39,518 bases of DNA from an uncultured bacterium (GTDB taxonomy: Bacteria; Pseudomonadota; Alphaproteobacteria; Sphingomonadales; Sphingomonadaceae): NCBI GenBank assembly GCA_903884945.1, contig CAISGR010000315.1, positions 1 through 39,518 of the forward strand. Reading direction: 5' to 3'. The position numbers were made by a program, and so were the translations under genes. Below the pieces are notes generated by a model, which was given only the letters and a program-made list of their open reading frames with translations, did not search any database and was not told the origin of the DNA. Position 1 is the stretch's first letter. Each line of letters starts with the position of its first letter. Positions 1 to 8,611 of this stretch are shown here, piece by piece.

Positions 1-1275
1 CGTGGCCATTTCCTGGTGCATTTTCAGCAGCTTGTTCACGTCCTGCACGGTCGTGCCGCTGCCCTTGGCAACCCGGATCTTGCGCTTGGCATTGATGATC
101 TCGGGCTTGGCACGCTCCTTCGGCGTCATCGATCCGATCATCGCGTCCATGCGCAGCAGGATCTTCTCGTCGACCGCGCCGGAGGCCATGGCCTGCTGCG
201 CTTTCTTCATACCCGGGATCATGCCGGCAAGCGCGCCGAGGCCGCCCATGCGGCGCATCTGCGCCAGCTGCTGGCGCAGGTCGTTCAGGTCGAACTGGCC
301 CTTGGCCAGCTTCGCCGCCATCTTCTCGGCGTCTTCCTGCTGGATCGACTCCGCCGCGCGCTCGACGAGGCCGACCACGTCGCCCATGCCGAGAATGCGG
401 CCGGCGACCCGGCCCGGATGGAACGCCTCGAGCGCGTCGAGCTTCTCGCCCATGCCGGCGAACTTGATCGGCTTGCCCGTCACGGCCCGCATCGAGAGCG
501 CCGCGCCGCCGCGCGCATCGCCGTCCATGCGGGTCAGCACCACGCCGGTTAGCGGCACTTGGTCGGAGAAGCTCTTCGCGACGTTGACGGCGTCCTGGCC
601 GGTCAGCGCGTCGACCACGAGCAGGATTTCGGCGGGCTTCGCGACATCGGCGACGGCGCGCATCTCGTCCATCAGCGCCTGGTCGACATGGAGACGACCG
701 GCGGTATCGAGCATCAGGACGTCATAGCCCTGGAGCTTGGCTGCCTGCAGCGCGCGCCGGGCGATATCGACCGGCTGCTGGCCCTGGACGATCGGCAGCG
801 TCGCCACCTCTGCCTGGGTGCCGAGCGTCGCCAGCTGCTCCTGCGCGTTCGGGCGATTGACGTCGAGCGACGCCATCAGCACCTTCTTACGCTCGCGCTT
901 GGCCAGCCGCAGCGCGATCTTGGCGGTGGTCGTCGTCTTGCCCGAGCCCTGCAGGCCGACCATCATGATCACGGCCGGCGGGGTGACCCCCAGTTCCAGC
1001 TCCGACGCATCCGCGCCGAGCATCTCGACCAGCGCGTCATTGACGATCTTCACGACCTGCTGGCCCGGCGTCACCGAGCGCAGGACGTTCTGGCCGATCG
1101 CCTTTTCAGTCGCGGCATCGACGAACTCGCGCACGACCGGCAGCGCCACATCGGCTTCGAGCAGGGCGACGCGAACCTCGCGCATGGCCGCGCGCACGTC
1201 CGCCTCCGTCAGCGCGCCGCGCCCACGCAGTCGATCGAACACCCCGCCAAGGCGGTCGCTCAGGCTCTCGAACAT
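1..1275 (-). CDS. ffh: Signal recognition particle protein Ffh (3' end cut by window)
   Basis: Ffh is the SRP54 GTPase that binds signal sequences and 4.5S RNA and docks ribosomes on FtsY at the inner membrane. Translation from the ATG at 1275 gives 425 codons before the window edge. The N domain is followed by the G domain: P-loop GLQGSGKTT near residues 107-115, DTAGR near 190-194 and TRMDGDARGG from about 248. The methionine-rich M domain follows (MRRMGGLGALAGMIPGMKK). The last visible residues are HQEMAT, so only the C-terminal tail is missing. Its RNA partner (about 32.2 kb) and its receptor FtsY (4980) are in the same window. The long plus-strand reading frames over this gene are shadows. 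Confidence 0.97.
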   Translation of the reverse strand, partial: MFESLSDRLGGVFDRLRGRGALTEADVRAAMREVRVALLEADVALPVVREFVDAATEKAIGQNVLRSVTPGQQVVKIVNDALVEMLGADASELELGVTPPAVIMMVGLQGSGKTTTTAKIALRLAKRERKKVLMASLDVNRPNAQEQLATLGTQAEVATLPIVQGQQPVDIARRALQAAKLQGYDVLMLDTAGRLHVDQALMDEMRAVADVAKPAEILLVVDALTGQDAVNVAKSFSDQVPLTGVVLTRMDGDARGGAALSMRAVTGKPIKFAGMGEKLDALEAFHPGRVAGRILGMGDVVGLVERAAESIQQEDAEKMAAKLAKGQFDLNDLRQQLAQMRRMGGLGALAGMIPGMKKAQQAMASGAVDEKILLRMDAMIGSMTPKERAKPEIINAKRKIRVAKGSGTTVQDVNKLLKMHQEMAT

Positions 1276-1560
1276 CAACAACCTTTCCTTCTCGATCGCC
1301 ACCCGCCATGGACAACGCAAAGAACGCCGGCGGACGAAACCTCGTCGGCCGGCGTACGCCCCAAGGGCGGCCCTTCACGAATCCCATAACGGAAACGATC
1401 GCGGCGGCCCTTAACGCAAGTCGCGCGCTTGCGCAACCGCCGGCCCGATCCGGTCTTTCCGAACTACGGGTTTAACCCGATCTATACCGCTCCTGTGGGA
1501 ATGACCGCCGCATGGGGTTCTGTGGGGCACGGCGGCATGGCAGTTGAAGGCGGCGAGGAG
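1276..1560. other. Divergent intergenic region between ffh and the GGDEF-EAL gene
   Basis: This 285-bp stretch must hold the promoters of ffh (minus) and of the GGDEF-EAL gene (plus). It contains an inverted repeat, ACGCCGG at 1324-1330 with CCGGCGT at 1349-1355, and a short palindrome GGGTT-T-AACCC at about 1468-1478. I could not assign a convincing -35/-10 pair. The reading frame of the downstream gene stays open back to a TTG at 1429 and ATGs at 1501 and 1537, so part of this stretch may be coding if an earlier start is used. Confidence 0.5.
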
Positions 1561-3168
1561 ATGAGGACCGTGCCGTCGATGGAACGGCGCGACATGTTGA
1601 GCGGTGCGATCACGGTCGCGTCGATCCTCCTGTTCGTCGGCACCGGGAGCTCGGTCCTTTCCACCACGCTCAAGCAGTATTTCTCCGGCGGCGAAGGCGC
1701 CGACCAGACGCTCGTCATCGCCCTGCTGCTCAACGTCGCGCTGATCCTGTTCGGCTGGCGCCGCCACCGCGAACTTGCGCGCGAAGTCTCGATTCGCGCC
1801 GCCGCGGAGGAGCGCGCGCACCAGCTCGCCGCCCGGGATCCGCTGACGGGCTTCCTCAACCGCCGCAGCCTCGGCGAGGAAGGCGCCGCCATGTTCGTCC
1901 GCGCCCAGCGCCGGGGCAAGGCCATGGCGATGATGATGCTCGACCTGGATCACTTCAAGACGATCAACGACATGCATGGCCACGCCACCGGGGACGCGCT
2001 GCTGCGCGAGGTCGCGACCGAGATCGCCGAGGCGATGCCGTCGATCGCCCTCACCGCCCGCTTCGGGGGCGACGAATTCGCCTGCGCCTTCCTGTTCGAT
2101 CCCGCCCATCCCAACACGGTCGAGCGGATCGCCGAACGCCTCGTCTCGCGCCTCGCCCAGCCGTTCAAGGCCGAAGGCCTGCAGCTGCACATCAGCGTTT
2201 CGGTCGGCGTCGCCCGGTCCGATTTCGATTGCCCCAGCATCGACGCGCTGATGCGCTCGGCCGACATCGCGATGTATGCGGCCAAGAATTCCGGCCGCAA
2301 TCGCTTCGCCTGGTTCGACCTGTCGATGGAACGCGAGCTTCAGGCCCGGAACGAACTCGAGGTCGGCCTGCGCGGGGCGATTCCACGGCAGGAGATCGTT
2401 CCCTATTTCGAGCAGCAGATCGATCTCACCACCGGCCGCCTCGGCGGCTTCGAGGTGCTCGCGCGCTGGGAACATCCGCAGCGCGGCCTGATCCTGCCCG
2501 CCATCTTTATCCCGATCGCGGAGGAGACCGGCATGATCGCCGATCTTTCGCTGTCGATCATGCGCCAGGCCTTTCTTGCCGCGAAGGACTGGGACCCCGC
2601 GCTGTCGCTCTCGGTCAACATCTCGCCCTGGCAGCTCAAGGATGCCTGGCTCGCGCAGAAGATCATCAAGGTGCTCACCGAAACCGGCTTTCCCGCCACC
2701 CGGCTGGAGATCGAGATCACCGAGACCTCGCTGTTCGACAATCTCGCGCTCGCCCAGTCGATCGTCGGCAGCCTCAAGAACCAGGGCATCCGCCTCGCGC
2801 TCGACGATTTCGGTACCGGCTATTCCTCGCTCGCCCATCTGCGCGCGCTGCCGTTCGACCGGATCAAGATCGACAAGAGCTTCATCATGTCGATCAACGA
2901 GAATGCGGAAAGCGCCGCGATCGTCAACGCGATCACCCGGCTCGGCGACAGCCTCAACCTCCCGATCACCGCGGAGGGGATCGAAGACGCCTCGATCGAG
3001 GAGCGGCTGCGCACGCTCGGCTGCTCCAAGGGCCAGGGCTATCTCTATGGCCGGCCGATGAGCATCACGAACACTCGCCGCCTGCTGGCCGAGAAACGCC
3101 TGCTGCTTCAGTCTCCGGCCGCCGAGGCCACCCCGGAAACGCCTACCAGCCGGCGCCTGGCTGGCTGA
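1561..3168 (+). CDS. Membrane GGDEF-EAL cyclic-di-GMP turnover protein
   Basis: This is a bifunctional-type diguanylate cyclase/phosphodiesterase. From ATG 1561 (GAAGG 10 nt upstream) it is 535 aa. Two hydrophobic segments (about residues 12-33 and 50-66) anchor it, with a short periplasmic loop and no recognisable sensor domain. The GGDEF domain has an intact RFGGDEF motif near 167-173. An RxxD inhibitory site is not visible just upstream. The EAL domain has EVLAR (near 298), ITETSLFD, DDFGTGYSS (415-423), KIDKSF and AEGIE, so both active sites look complete. ATGs at 1501 and 1537 are alternative starts. The last 26 bp overlap the end of the convergent DUF924 gene. Confidence 0.93.
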   Translation: MRTVPSMERRDMLSGAITVASILLFVGTGSSVLSTTLKQYFSGGEGADQTLVIALLLNVALILFGWRRHRELAREVSIRAAAEERAHQLAARDPLTGFLNRRSLGEEGAAMFVRAQRRGKAMAMMMLDLDHFKTINDMHGHATGDALLREVATEIAEAMPSIALTARFGGDEFACAFLFDPAHPNTVERIAERLVSRLAQPFKAEGLQLHISVSVGVARSDFDCPSIDALMRSADIAMYAAKNSGRNRFAWFDLSMERELQARNELEVGLRGAIPRQEIVPYFEQQIDLTTGRLGGFEVLARWEHPQRGLILPAIFIPIAEETGMIADLSLSIMRQAFLAAKDWDPALSLSVNISPWQLKDAWLAQKIIKVLTETGFPATRLEIEITETSLFDNLALAQSIVGSLKNQGIRLALDDFGTGYSSLAHLRALPFDRIKIDKSFIMSINENAESAAIVNAITRLGDSLNLPITAEGIEDASIEERLRTLGCSKGQGYLYGRPMSITNTRRLLAEKRLLLQSPAAEATPETPTSRRLAG

Positions 3169-3721
3169 GATAGCCCACTTCCTCCGGCGTGGAGACGCGC
3201 CCGAGCGCATCGTTGCGCGATGGGAACCGACCGAAGCGCGCCATCACCGCGGCATGCTCGCGGGCATAGTGCAGGTTTTCGAGATCCCCGAGCCGCTCGA
3301 AACAGGCAAGGCTGAGCGCCTGGATCTCGCGATCCTCGGCATGCATCAGCGGCATATAGAGAAAGGCACGCCGCACCGGCGCGATCGCCATGTCCCACCC
3401 ACGATCGATCGCCTCCCTCGTCAGCGCCACGGCCAGCGCATCGCCGGCAAAGGCTTCGGCCACGCCCCGATGCGCGTTGCGGGAAAACTGGTCGAGCAGG
3501 ATCACCGCCGCCAGCAGCGTTTCCGCGTCGCCCCGCCAGCCCGCCGCCCCACTGGCCAGGACCGCCTTGCGATCCTCCTCGAAGCGCACGGCGATCGTCC
3601 GGTCGAGCGCCGCATCGCGCGCGAATCGCTTCTCGGCGGGCACTGCGTCGAACCAGAAGTCGAGCACCGCGCGCGCCTTGTCATGGACTTCGTCCGAGCC
3701 CACCCCTAGATCACCGCGCAT
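3143..3721 (-). CDS. DUF924 family protein
   Basis: The 192-aa product matches the DUF924 family by its opening (ARAVLDFWFDAVPAEKRF) and by helical motifs such as LDQFSRN, RRAFLYMPLMHAED and REHAAVMARFGRFPSRN. The family is alpha-helical (TPR-like fold) and has no established biochemical role, so none is assigned. The start codon at 3721 is preceded on its strand by GGAAGGGTGG. It lies only 23 bp from the GTG start of the divergent mtaB. The 3' end overlaps the end of the convergent GGDEF-EAL gene by 26 bp. Confidence 0.9.
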   Translation of the reverse strand: MRGDLGVGSDEVHDKARAVLDFWFDAVPAEKRFARDAALDRTIAVRFEEDRKAVLASGAAGWRGDAETLLAAVILLDQFSRNAHRGVAEAFAGDALAVALTREAIDRGWDMAIAPVRRAFLYMPLMHAEDREIQALSLACFERLGDLENLHYAREHAAVMARFGRFPSRNDALGRVSTPEEVGYLSQPGAGW

Positions 3722-3744
3722 GTTCCACCCTTCCGGTCGCCTCC

Positions 3745-4983
3745 GTGGCTGAGCCCGACATTATCAGCCTGGGCTGCCGCCTGAACATCGCGGAAAGCGA
3801 AACGATCCGGTCGCTCGTCGGCGGGCGCGACATGGTCGTGGTCAACAGCTGCGCGGTCACCAACGGCGCGGTGCGCGAAACCCGCACCGCGATCCGCCGC
3901 GCCCGCCGCGACCGCCCGGGTGCCGAGATCGTCGTGACGGGCTGCGCCGCGCAGATCGATCCGCACGGCTTCGCCGCGATGCCCGAGGTCGACCGGGTCA
4001 TCGGCAATGCCGAGAAGCTGCTGCCTGCCGCCTGGCAGGCGGAGGACGCGCTGCTCGTCGGCGATATCATGCAGGTGCGCAAAACCGCCCCACACCTCGC
4101 CGTCGCCTTCGGCGCCCATGCCCGGGCCTTTGTCGAGGTCCAGAATGGCTGCGACCATCGCTGCACCTTCTGCACGATCCCGTTCGGGCGCGGCAACAGC
4201 CGCTCGGTTCCGGCCGGTGGCGTGATCGACCGGATCCGGACACTGGTCGCTTCCGGACACCGCGAGGTCGTGCTCACCGGCGTCGACCTGACCAGCTATG
4301 GCCCCGACCTCCCCGGCGCTCCGCGCCTCGGCGCACTGGTCGAGCGGATCCTGCGCCACGTGCCCGAACTCGAGCGGCTGCGCCTTTCTTCGCTCGATTC
4401 GATCGAGATCGACGATCAGCTGTTCGAGTTGCTGACGGGCGAGCCGCGGATGATGCCGCATGTCCATCTCTCGCTCCAGGCGGGGGACGACATGATCCTC
4501 AAGCGGATGAAGCGCCGTCACAGCCGCGCCGAGAGCGTCCGCGTGGTGGAGCGCCTCAAGGCTGCGCGCCCCGAAATCGCGATCGGTGCAGATCTGATCG
4601 CCGGCTTCCCGACCGAGACCGAGGCCATGTTCCGCAACACGCTCGGGCTCATCGACGATTGCGACATCGTCCACGCGCACATCTTCCCCTATTCCCCGCG
4701 CGACGCCACGCCGGCCGCGCGCATGCCGCAGGTCGAGCCCGAGATCCGCAAGCGCCGTGCCGCGCTGCTGCGCCAGGCCGGCGTGGCGCGCCGTACCGCG
4801 TGGCTGTCCAGCCTGGTCGGCACGACCCAGGCGGTGCTGGTCGAGCGCCCCGGCGATCGCGGCCATGCACCGGCCTTTGCCGAGCTGCGCTGGCCGCTCC
4901 CGGAGCGCCCCCATATCGGGGCAGTTCAGTCGATCCTCGTTACCGGCACGGCCGGGTCCATTCTCACCGGAACTCCTGCATGA
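3745..4983 (+). CDS. mtaB: tRNA (N6-threonylcarbamoyladenosine-37-C2) methylthiotransferase MtaB
   Basis: This radical-SAM methylthiotransferase adds a methylthio group to t6A37 of tRNA. It is 412 aa from a GTG start. The N-terminal UPF0004 domain has its three cluster cysteines: C11 in SLGCRLN, C36 in VVNSCAVT and C67 in VTGCAAQ. The radical-SAM motif CxxxCxxC is C136-C140-C143 in NGCDHRCTFCTIP. The SLGCRLN signature and overall length fit the MtaB branch better than MiaB or RimO. The GTG is inferred because it leaves a normal short lead-in to the first motif; no good ribosome binding site is visible. It overlaps ftsY by an ATGA junction at 4980-4983, so the two are probably co-translated. 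Confidence 0.93.
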   Translation: MAEPDIISLGCRLNIAESETIRSLVGGRDMVVVNSCAVTNGAVRETRTAIRRARRDRPGAEIVVTGCAAQIDPHGFAAMPEVDRVIGNAEKLLPAAWQAEDALLVGDIMQVRKTAPHLAVAFGAHARAFVEVQNGCDHRCTFCTIPFGRGNSRSVPAGGVIDRIRTLVASGHREVVLTGVDLTSYGPDLPGAPRLGALVERILRHVPELERLRLSSLDSIEIDDQLFELLTGEPRMMPHVHLSLQAGDDMILKRMKRRHSRAESVRVVERLKAARPEIAIGADLIAGFPTETEAMFRNTLGLIDDCDIVHAHIFPYSPRDATPAARMPQVEPEIRKRRAALLRQAGVARRTAWLSSLVGTTQAVLVERPGDRGHAPAFAELRWPLPERPHIGAVQSILVTGTAGSILTGTPA

Positions 4984-5921
4984 CCACCAAGACAAGCTGG
5001 CACGACAAACTGCTCGGCGGCTTCAAGCGCACGTCGGATCGCCTGCTCGGCAATCTCGCGGGCCTTGGCACCGCGCGGCTCGACGAGGCGACGCTCGACG
5101 AGATCGAGGAGGCGCTGATCGCTTCCGATCTCGGCCCCGAGACCGCGGCGCGGATTCGCGCCCGCCTCGCCGAGGGCAGCTTCGAGCGCAACATGGAAGA
5201 GCTCGGTATCCGCCTGATTGTGGCCGAGGAGATCGAGAAGGTGCTGGCGAAGGTCGCCCGGCCGCTCGAGATCGCCGCCTTCCCACGCCCGCAGGTGATC
5301 CTCGTCATCGGCGTCAATGGCTCGGGCAAGACCACCACCATCGCGAAGCTCGCGCACTGGCTGATGGAGCAGGATTACGGCGTGATGCTCGCCGCCGGTG
5401 ACACCTTCCGCGCCGCCGCGATCGGCCAGCTCGCCACCTGGGCCGGCCGGGTCGGCGTCCCGATCGTCTCGGGCAAGGAAGGCGGCGACGCCGCCGGGAT
5501 CGTCTATGAGGCAGTCAAGCAGGCGACTGCGACCGGCATCGACGTGCTGATCGTCGACACCGCCGGGCGCCTGCAGAACAAGCGCGAGCTCATGGACGAG
5601 CTATCCAAGATCCGCCGCGTGCTCGGCCGGATCAACCCGGAATCGCCGCACGACATCCTGCTCGTGCTCGACGCCACCACCGGCCAGAACGCGCTCAACC
5701 AGATCGAGGTGTTCAAGGAGTTCGCCGGCGTCACCGGCCTGATCATGACCAAGCTGGACGGCACCGCGCGCGGCGGCGTTCTCGTCGCCGCAGCGGAGAA
5801 ATACGGCCTGCCGATCCATGCCATCGGCGTGGGCGAGGGCATGGGCGATCTGCGCCCCTTCGATGCGAACGAGGTTGCGCGGATCATCGCAGGCGTGGAA
5901 GGGGGGCGGCATGGCCAGTAA
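4980..5921 (+). CDS. ftsY: Signal recognition particle receptor FtsY
   Basis: FtsY is the membrane-associated GTPase that receives SRP-ribosome complexes. The 313-aa protein is almost only the NG domain. A short amphipathic start (KLLGGFKRTSDRLLGNL) is followed by the N domain and the G motifs GVNGSGKTTT (111-120), DTAGR (193-197) and TKLDG (257-261). The long acidic A domain of E. coli FtsY is absent, as in many alphaproteobacteria. It overlaps mtaB upstream by 4 bp and the yciB start downstream by 11 bp, making a tight three-gene unit. Confidence 0.97.
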   Translation: MTTKTSWHDKLLGGFKRTSDRLLGNLAGLGTARLDEATLDEIEEALIASDLGPETAARIRARLAEGSFERNMEELGIRLIVAEEIEKVLAKVARPLEIAAFPRPQVILVIGVNGSGKTTTIAKLAHWLMEQDYGVMLAAGDTFRAAAIGQLATWAGRVGVPIVSGKEGGDAAGIVYEAVKQATATGIDVLIVDTAGRLQNKRELMDELSKIRRVLGRINPESPHDILLVLDATTGQNALNQIEVFKEFAGVTGLIMTKLDGTARGGVLVAAAEKYGLPIHAIGVGEGMGDLRPFDANEVARIIAGVEGGRHGQ

Positions 5922-6537
5922 ACCCAAAAATCCGCCGATCGGCCCCGGACTGCGTCTCGCGATCGATATCGCACCGCTTGCCGTGTTCTTCGTGGTCAAT
6001 TTCGTTACCCACGGCCCGCAGATCGCGCGCCTGCTCGCGGCGACCGCTGCCTTCATGGTCGCGAGCGCCGCCGCGATGGTCGTCTCGCGCTGGAAGACCG
6101 GGCGCATCTCGCCGATGCTGTGGATGACGGGAACGCTGGTGCTCGTGTTCGGCGGCGCCACGCTCTACTTTCACGACGAGACCTTCATCAAGATCAAGCC
6201 GACCTTCGTCTATGCCAGCTTCGCCGCGGTCCTCGCCTTCGGCCTCGCGACGGGGCGGCCGTTGCTCCAGTCGCTGCTCGAAGCCGCCTATCCGGGCCTG
6301 ACCGAGGAAGGCTGGCGCAAGCTGACGATCAACTGGACGATCTTCTTCGTCTTCATGGCGGTGCTGAACGAAATCGTGTGGCGCCACAGCACCACCGATT
6401 TCTGGGTCGCCTTCAAGCTCTGGGGTGCGATCCCCCTCACCCTTGTCTTCGCCATCGCGAACGTGCCGATGCTGATGAAACATGGCCTCAATACCGGCCA
6501 GGAACCGCCGATCCCACCGATCCCGCCGGAAGGCTGA
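5911..6537 (+). CDS. yciB: Inner-membrane-spanning protein YciB (septation protein A family)
   Basis: This 208-aa polytopic protein belongs to the YciB/IspZ family, inner-membrane proteins linked to cell-envelope synthesis and septation. Family features visible are DIAPLAVFFVVNF in the first membrane segment, the central KIKPTFVYASFAAVLAFGL, the NWTIFFVFMAVLNEIVWR block, and the final segment before a proline-rich tail (PPIPPIPPEG). About five hydrophobic segments can be counted. The start overlaps the end of ftsY by 11 bp, with GGGGGGCGG upstream acting as ribosome binding site. The function is by family only. Confidence 0.92.
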   Translation: MASKPKNPPIGPGLRLAIDIAPLAVFFVVNFVTHGPQIARLLAATAAFMVASAAAMVVSRWKTGRISPMLWMTGTLVLVFGGATLYFHDETFIKIKPTFVYASFAAVLAFGLATGRPLLQSLLEAAYPGLTEEGWRKLTINWTIFFVFMAVLNEIVWRHSTTDFWVAFKLWGAIPLTLVFAIANVPMLMKHGLNTGQEPPIPPIPPEG

Positions 6538-6542
6538 GCAAG

Positions 6543-6575
6543 AAAAATCCCATCCCCGCGCAAGCGGGGATGGGA
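6543..6575 (-). terminator. Intrinsic terminator of sodB
   Basis: A perfect 12-bp stem (6548-6559 with 6564-6575, core CCCATCCCCGC/GCGGGGATGGG) closes on a GCAA loop. On the minus strand it is followed directly by TTTTT (plus-strand AAAAA at 6543-6547), so it terminates sodB transcription. On the plus strand no T-tract follows, so it may only weakly stop the yciB transcript. Confidence 0.85.
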
Positions 6576-6610
6576 CATTGCATGCCGATGGTTTCTGATA
6601 GCCTTGCGGA

Positions 6611-7231
6611 TCAGCCCTGGTCGGCCCGGCTGACGCCGTTGCCGTCGAGGTTCTGCGCGGCGAAATCCCAGTTCAGCAGCTTGCTGGTGACCGCCTCGAG
6701 ATAGCCCGGGCGCGCATTGCGATAGTCGATATAATAAGCATGCTCCCACACGTCGATCGTGAGCAGCGGCTTCATGCCCTCATAAGCGACCGGCGAGTCC
6801 GCATCATGCAGCGACGTGACCTTGAGCGCGTCACCGTCGAGGATCAGCCAGCCCCAGCCGCTTGCGAAATGGTTGACCGATTCCTCGATCAGTTTCTTGA
6901 CCAGCGCCTCGGTCGATCCGAACCCGTCGTTGATCAGCTGGGCCAGCTTACCCGACGGTGCCTGCGCATCGGGCGTGAGGCTCTGCCAGAAGAAGCTGTG
7001 ATTCCAGATCTGGGCCGAATTGTTGAACAGGCCCTTGTTGCCCGTCGCCTTGGCCTGCCGGATTACCTCGGAGAGCTTGGCGTCGCCAAGTCCGGCATCG
7101 GGGGCCAGGAGGTTGGTCTTGTCGACATAGGCCTTGTGATGCTTGCCGTAATGGAAATCCAGCGTCTCCGCGGACATGGTGGGCGCCAGTGCGTCCTTCG
7201 CATAAGGCAATGTAGGAAGTTCGAAAGCCAT
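6611..7231 (-). CDS. sodB: Iron superoxide dismutase
   Basis: SodB converts superoxide to hydrogen peroxide and oxygen in the cytoplasm. The 206-aa protein has the complete Fe/Mn-SOD fold motifs. The metal ligands are H27 (FHYGKHH), H78 (QIWNHSFFW), D160 and H164 (IDVWEHAYYIDYRN). Q74 in the SAQIWNH segment is the position typical of Fe-type enzymes, so iron is the likelier metal. The start is preceded by a strong AAGGAGG. A T-rich hairpin terminator lies just beyond the stop codon. Confidence 0.96.
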   Translation of the reverse strand: MAFELPTLPYAKDALAPTMSAETLDFHYGKHHKAYVDKTNLLAPDAGLGDAKLSEVIRQAKATGNKGLFNNSAQIWNHSFFWQSLTPDAQAPSGKLAQLINDGFGSTEALVKKLIEESVNHFASGWGWLILDGDALKVTSLHDADSPVAYEGMKPLLTIDVWEHAYYIDYRNARPGYLEAVTSKLLNWDFAAQNLDGNGVSRADQG

Positions 7232-7394
7232 GGATAATCCTCCTTGGAAACGGCGTCAGGAAACGTTGCGGAAACGCCTGCCGGGGTGAAATGGGTCCGT
7301 TGATCTTGTTACGCAACCGATTCGGCACTTCGAATGCCGCCGGACGGAAATTGCGCGTGCAGGCACCGCTCCGCCGGTCTTTGCGGAGACGCCT

Positions 7395-8438
7395 TTACGC
7401 CCCCGCCGAGATCAGTCCGTGCCGCTTCAGCGCGTGCCGCAACTGGTCGTAGCTGAGGCCCAGGCCTTCCGCGGTCGCGCGCTGGTTGAAACGATGCTCC
7501 GCCAGCGCCTTTGTCAGCAATTCGCACTCGAACCGGGCGATCCGGCTCTTGAAATCGCCACCGCCCTCTTCCGCGTCGCGCTCTTCCGGCACGGCCGCTG
7601 CCGCAACGGTCTCCGGCACCACGGCCGATACGGGCGGCACGATCGGCGCCCCCGTTGAAACCGGCCGGTAGGGCGACTGAAACGGATCGAACTCGATCGT
7701 CTCGATCGGTCCATATTGCTCCCAGCGATAGACCGCGCGCTCGACCACGTTGCGCAGTTCGCGCACATTGCCCGGCCATTGATACTCGACGAGCGTCGCC
7801 ATTGCCTCGCGGCTGAAGCCCGGCCAGTCCTCGCGGCCCAGTTCCGAAGCCATGCGCCGCCCGAAATGCTCGGCCAGCACCAGCACGTCGCCCGGGCGCG
7901 CCCGCAACGGCGGCAACGTCACCACCTCGAACGACAGCCGGTCGAGCAGATCGGCCCTGAACTGGTGTCGCGCGACCTTGTCGGGCAAATTCTCGTTGGT
8001 CGCCGCCACGATCCGGACATCGACGCGCAGCGGCCGCGACGACCCGATCCGCGTGATCTCGCCATATTCGACCGCGCGCAGCAGCCGCTCCTGCGCGCCC
8101 ATCGAGAGCGTGCCCAGTTCGTCGAGGAACAGGGTCCCGCCATGCGCTTCCTCGAACCGCCCAACCCGCGCCTTGGTCGCGCCGGTAAAGGCGCCGGCCT
8201 CATGCCCGAACAATTCTGCCTCGATCAGCGTCTCCGGCAGGGCGGCGCAGTTCATGACAACCAATGGCTGGTCCCAGCGCGGCGACAGGCGATGCAGTCG
8301 CTCGGCCACCAGTTCCTTGCCGGTGCCGCGCTCGCCGATCACGAGCACCGGACGGTCGAGCGCAGCCGCCCGGCTAGCCCGCTCCAGCGTCTCTAGAAAG
8401 ACGTTCGATTGGCCTATGACCTGTGTCGTGCGATCCAT
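7395..8438 (-). CDS. pspF: Sigma-54 activator PspF (phage-shock operon regulator)
   Basis: PspF is an AAA+ enhancer-binding protein that opens sigma-54 promoters of psp genes and is held inactive by PspA. The 347-aa protein has no receiver or GAF domain. It starts directly with the AAA+ module: Walker A GERGTGKE (35-42), the sigma-54-contacting GAFTGA loop (82-87), Walker B GGTLFLDELG and the R-finger region FRADLLDRLSFEV. An alanine/proline linker leads to a Fis-type helix-turn-helix at the C terminus (QRATAEGLGLSYDQLRHALK). The ATG at 8438 was chosen because the family begins at this point; the frame is open 12 codons further. It is divergent from the psp operon. Confidence 0.95.
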   Translation of the reverse strand: MDRTTQVIGQSNVFLETLERASRAAALDRPVLVIGERGTGKELVAERLHRLSPRWDQPLVVMNCAALPETLIEAELFGHEAGAFTGATKARVGRFEEAHGGTLFLDELGTLSMGAQERLLRAVEYGEITRIGSSRPLRVDVRIVAATNENLPDKVARHQFRADLLDRLSFEVVTLPPLRARPGDVLVLAEHFGRRMASELGREDWPGFSREAMATLVEYQWPGNVRELRNVVERAVYRWEQYGPIETIEFDPFQSPYRPVSTGAPIVPPVSAVVPETVAAAAVPEERDAEEGGGDFKSRIARFECELLTKALAEHRFNQRATAEGLGLSYDQLRHALKRHGLISAGA

Positions 8439-8439
8439 A

Positions 8440-8482
8440 CCCAAGCTTTGGCGTAAATTCCCAAGGCTTGGCAAGATATTTC
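8440..8482 (+). promoter_or_regulatory. Candidate PspF upstream activating sequences (two tandem imperfect repeats)
   Basis: Two similar blocks repeat with a 20-bp period. CCCAAGCTTTGGCGTAAATT starts at 8440 and CCCAAGGCTTGGCAAGATAT starts at 8460; each is followed by TCCC or TTTCCC. The second contains the palindrome CCAAG-G-CTTGG. They lie about 80-125 bp upstream of the start site predicted from the sigma-54 promoter, the position where E. coli PspF binds. Assignment to PspF is inference. Confidence 0.6.
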
Positions 8483-8538
8483 CCGCAGGTTCATCGCGCG
8501 TTCAGGAAAAACTGGCGGAAACCCGTGCTTTTTCGAAT

Positions 8539-8553
8539 TGGCACGCTCCCTGC
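8539..8553 (+). promoter_or_regulatory. Sigma-54 promoter of the psp operon
   Basis: TGGCACG-CTCC-CTGC matches the sigma-54 consensus, with the invariant GG (8540-8541) and GC (8552-8553) separated by exactly 10 nt. Transcription would start near 8565, about 47 nt before the first ORF. The divergent activator gene pspF makes this assignment strong. Confidence 0.88.
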
Positions 8554-8611
8554 AAAGCACCGTGCATCTGCCCGACAGGGCATCAGGTTCAATCGAATAA
8601 GGGAGTTACCC

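Noticed and set aside
2..1414. Long plus-strand open frames opposite ffh
   Set aside because: They are antisense shadows of a gene with all SRP54 motifs; their composition is rich in Arg, Ser, Ala and His, with no family resemblance.
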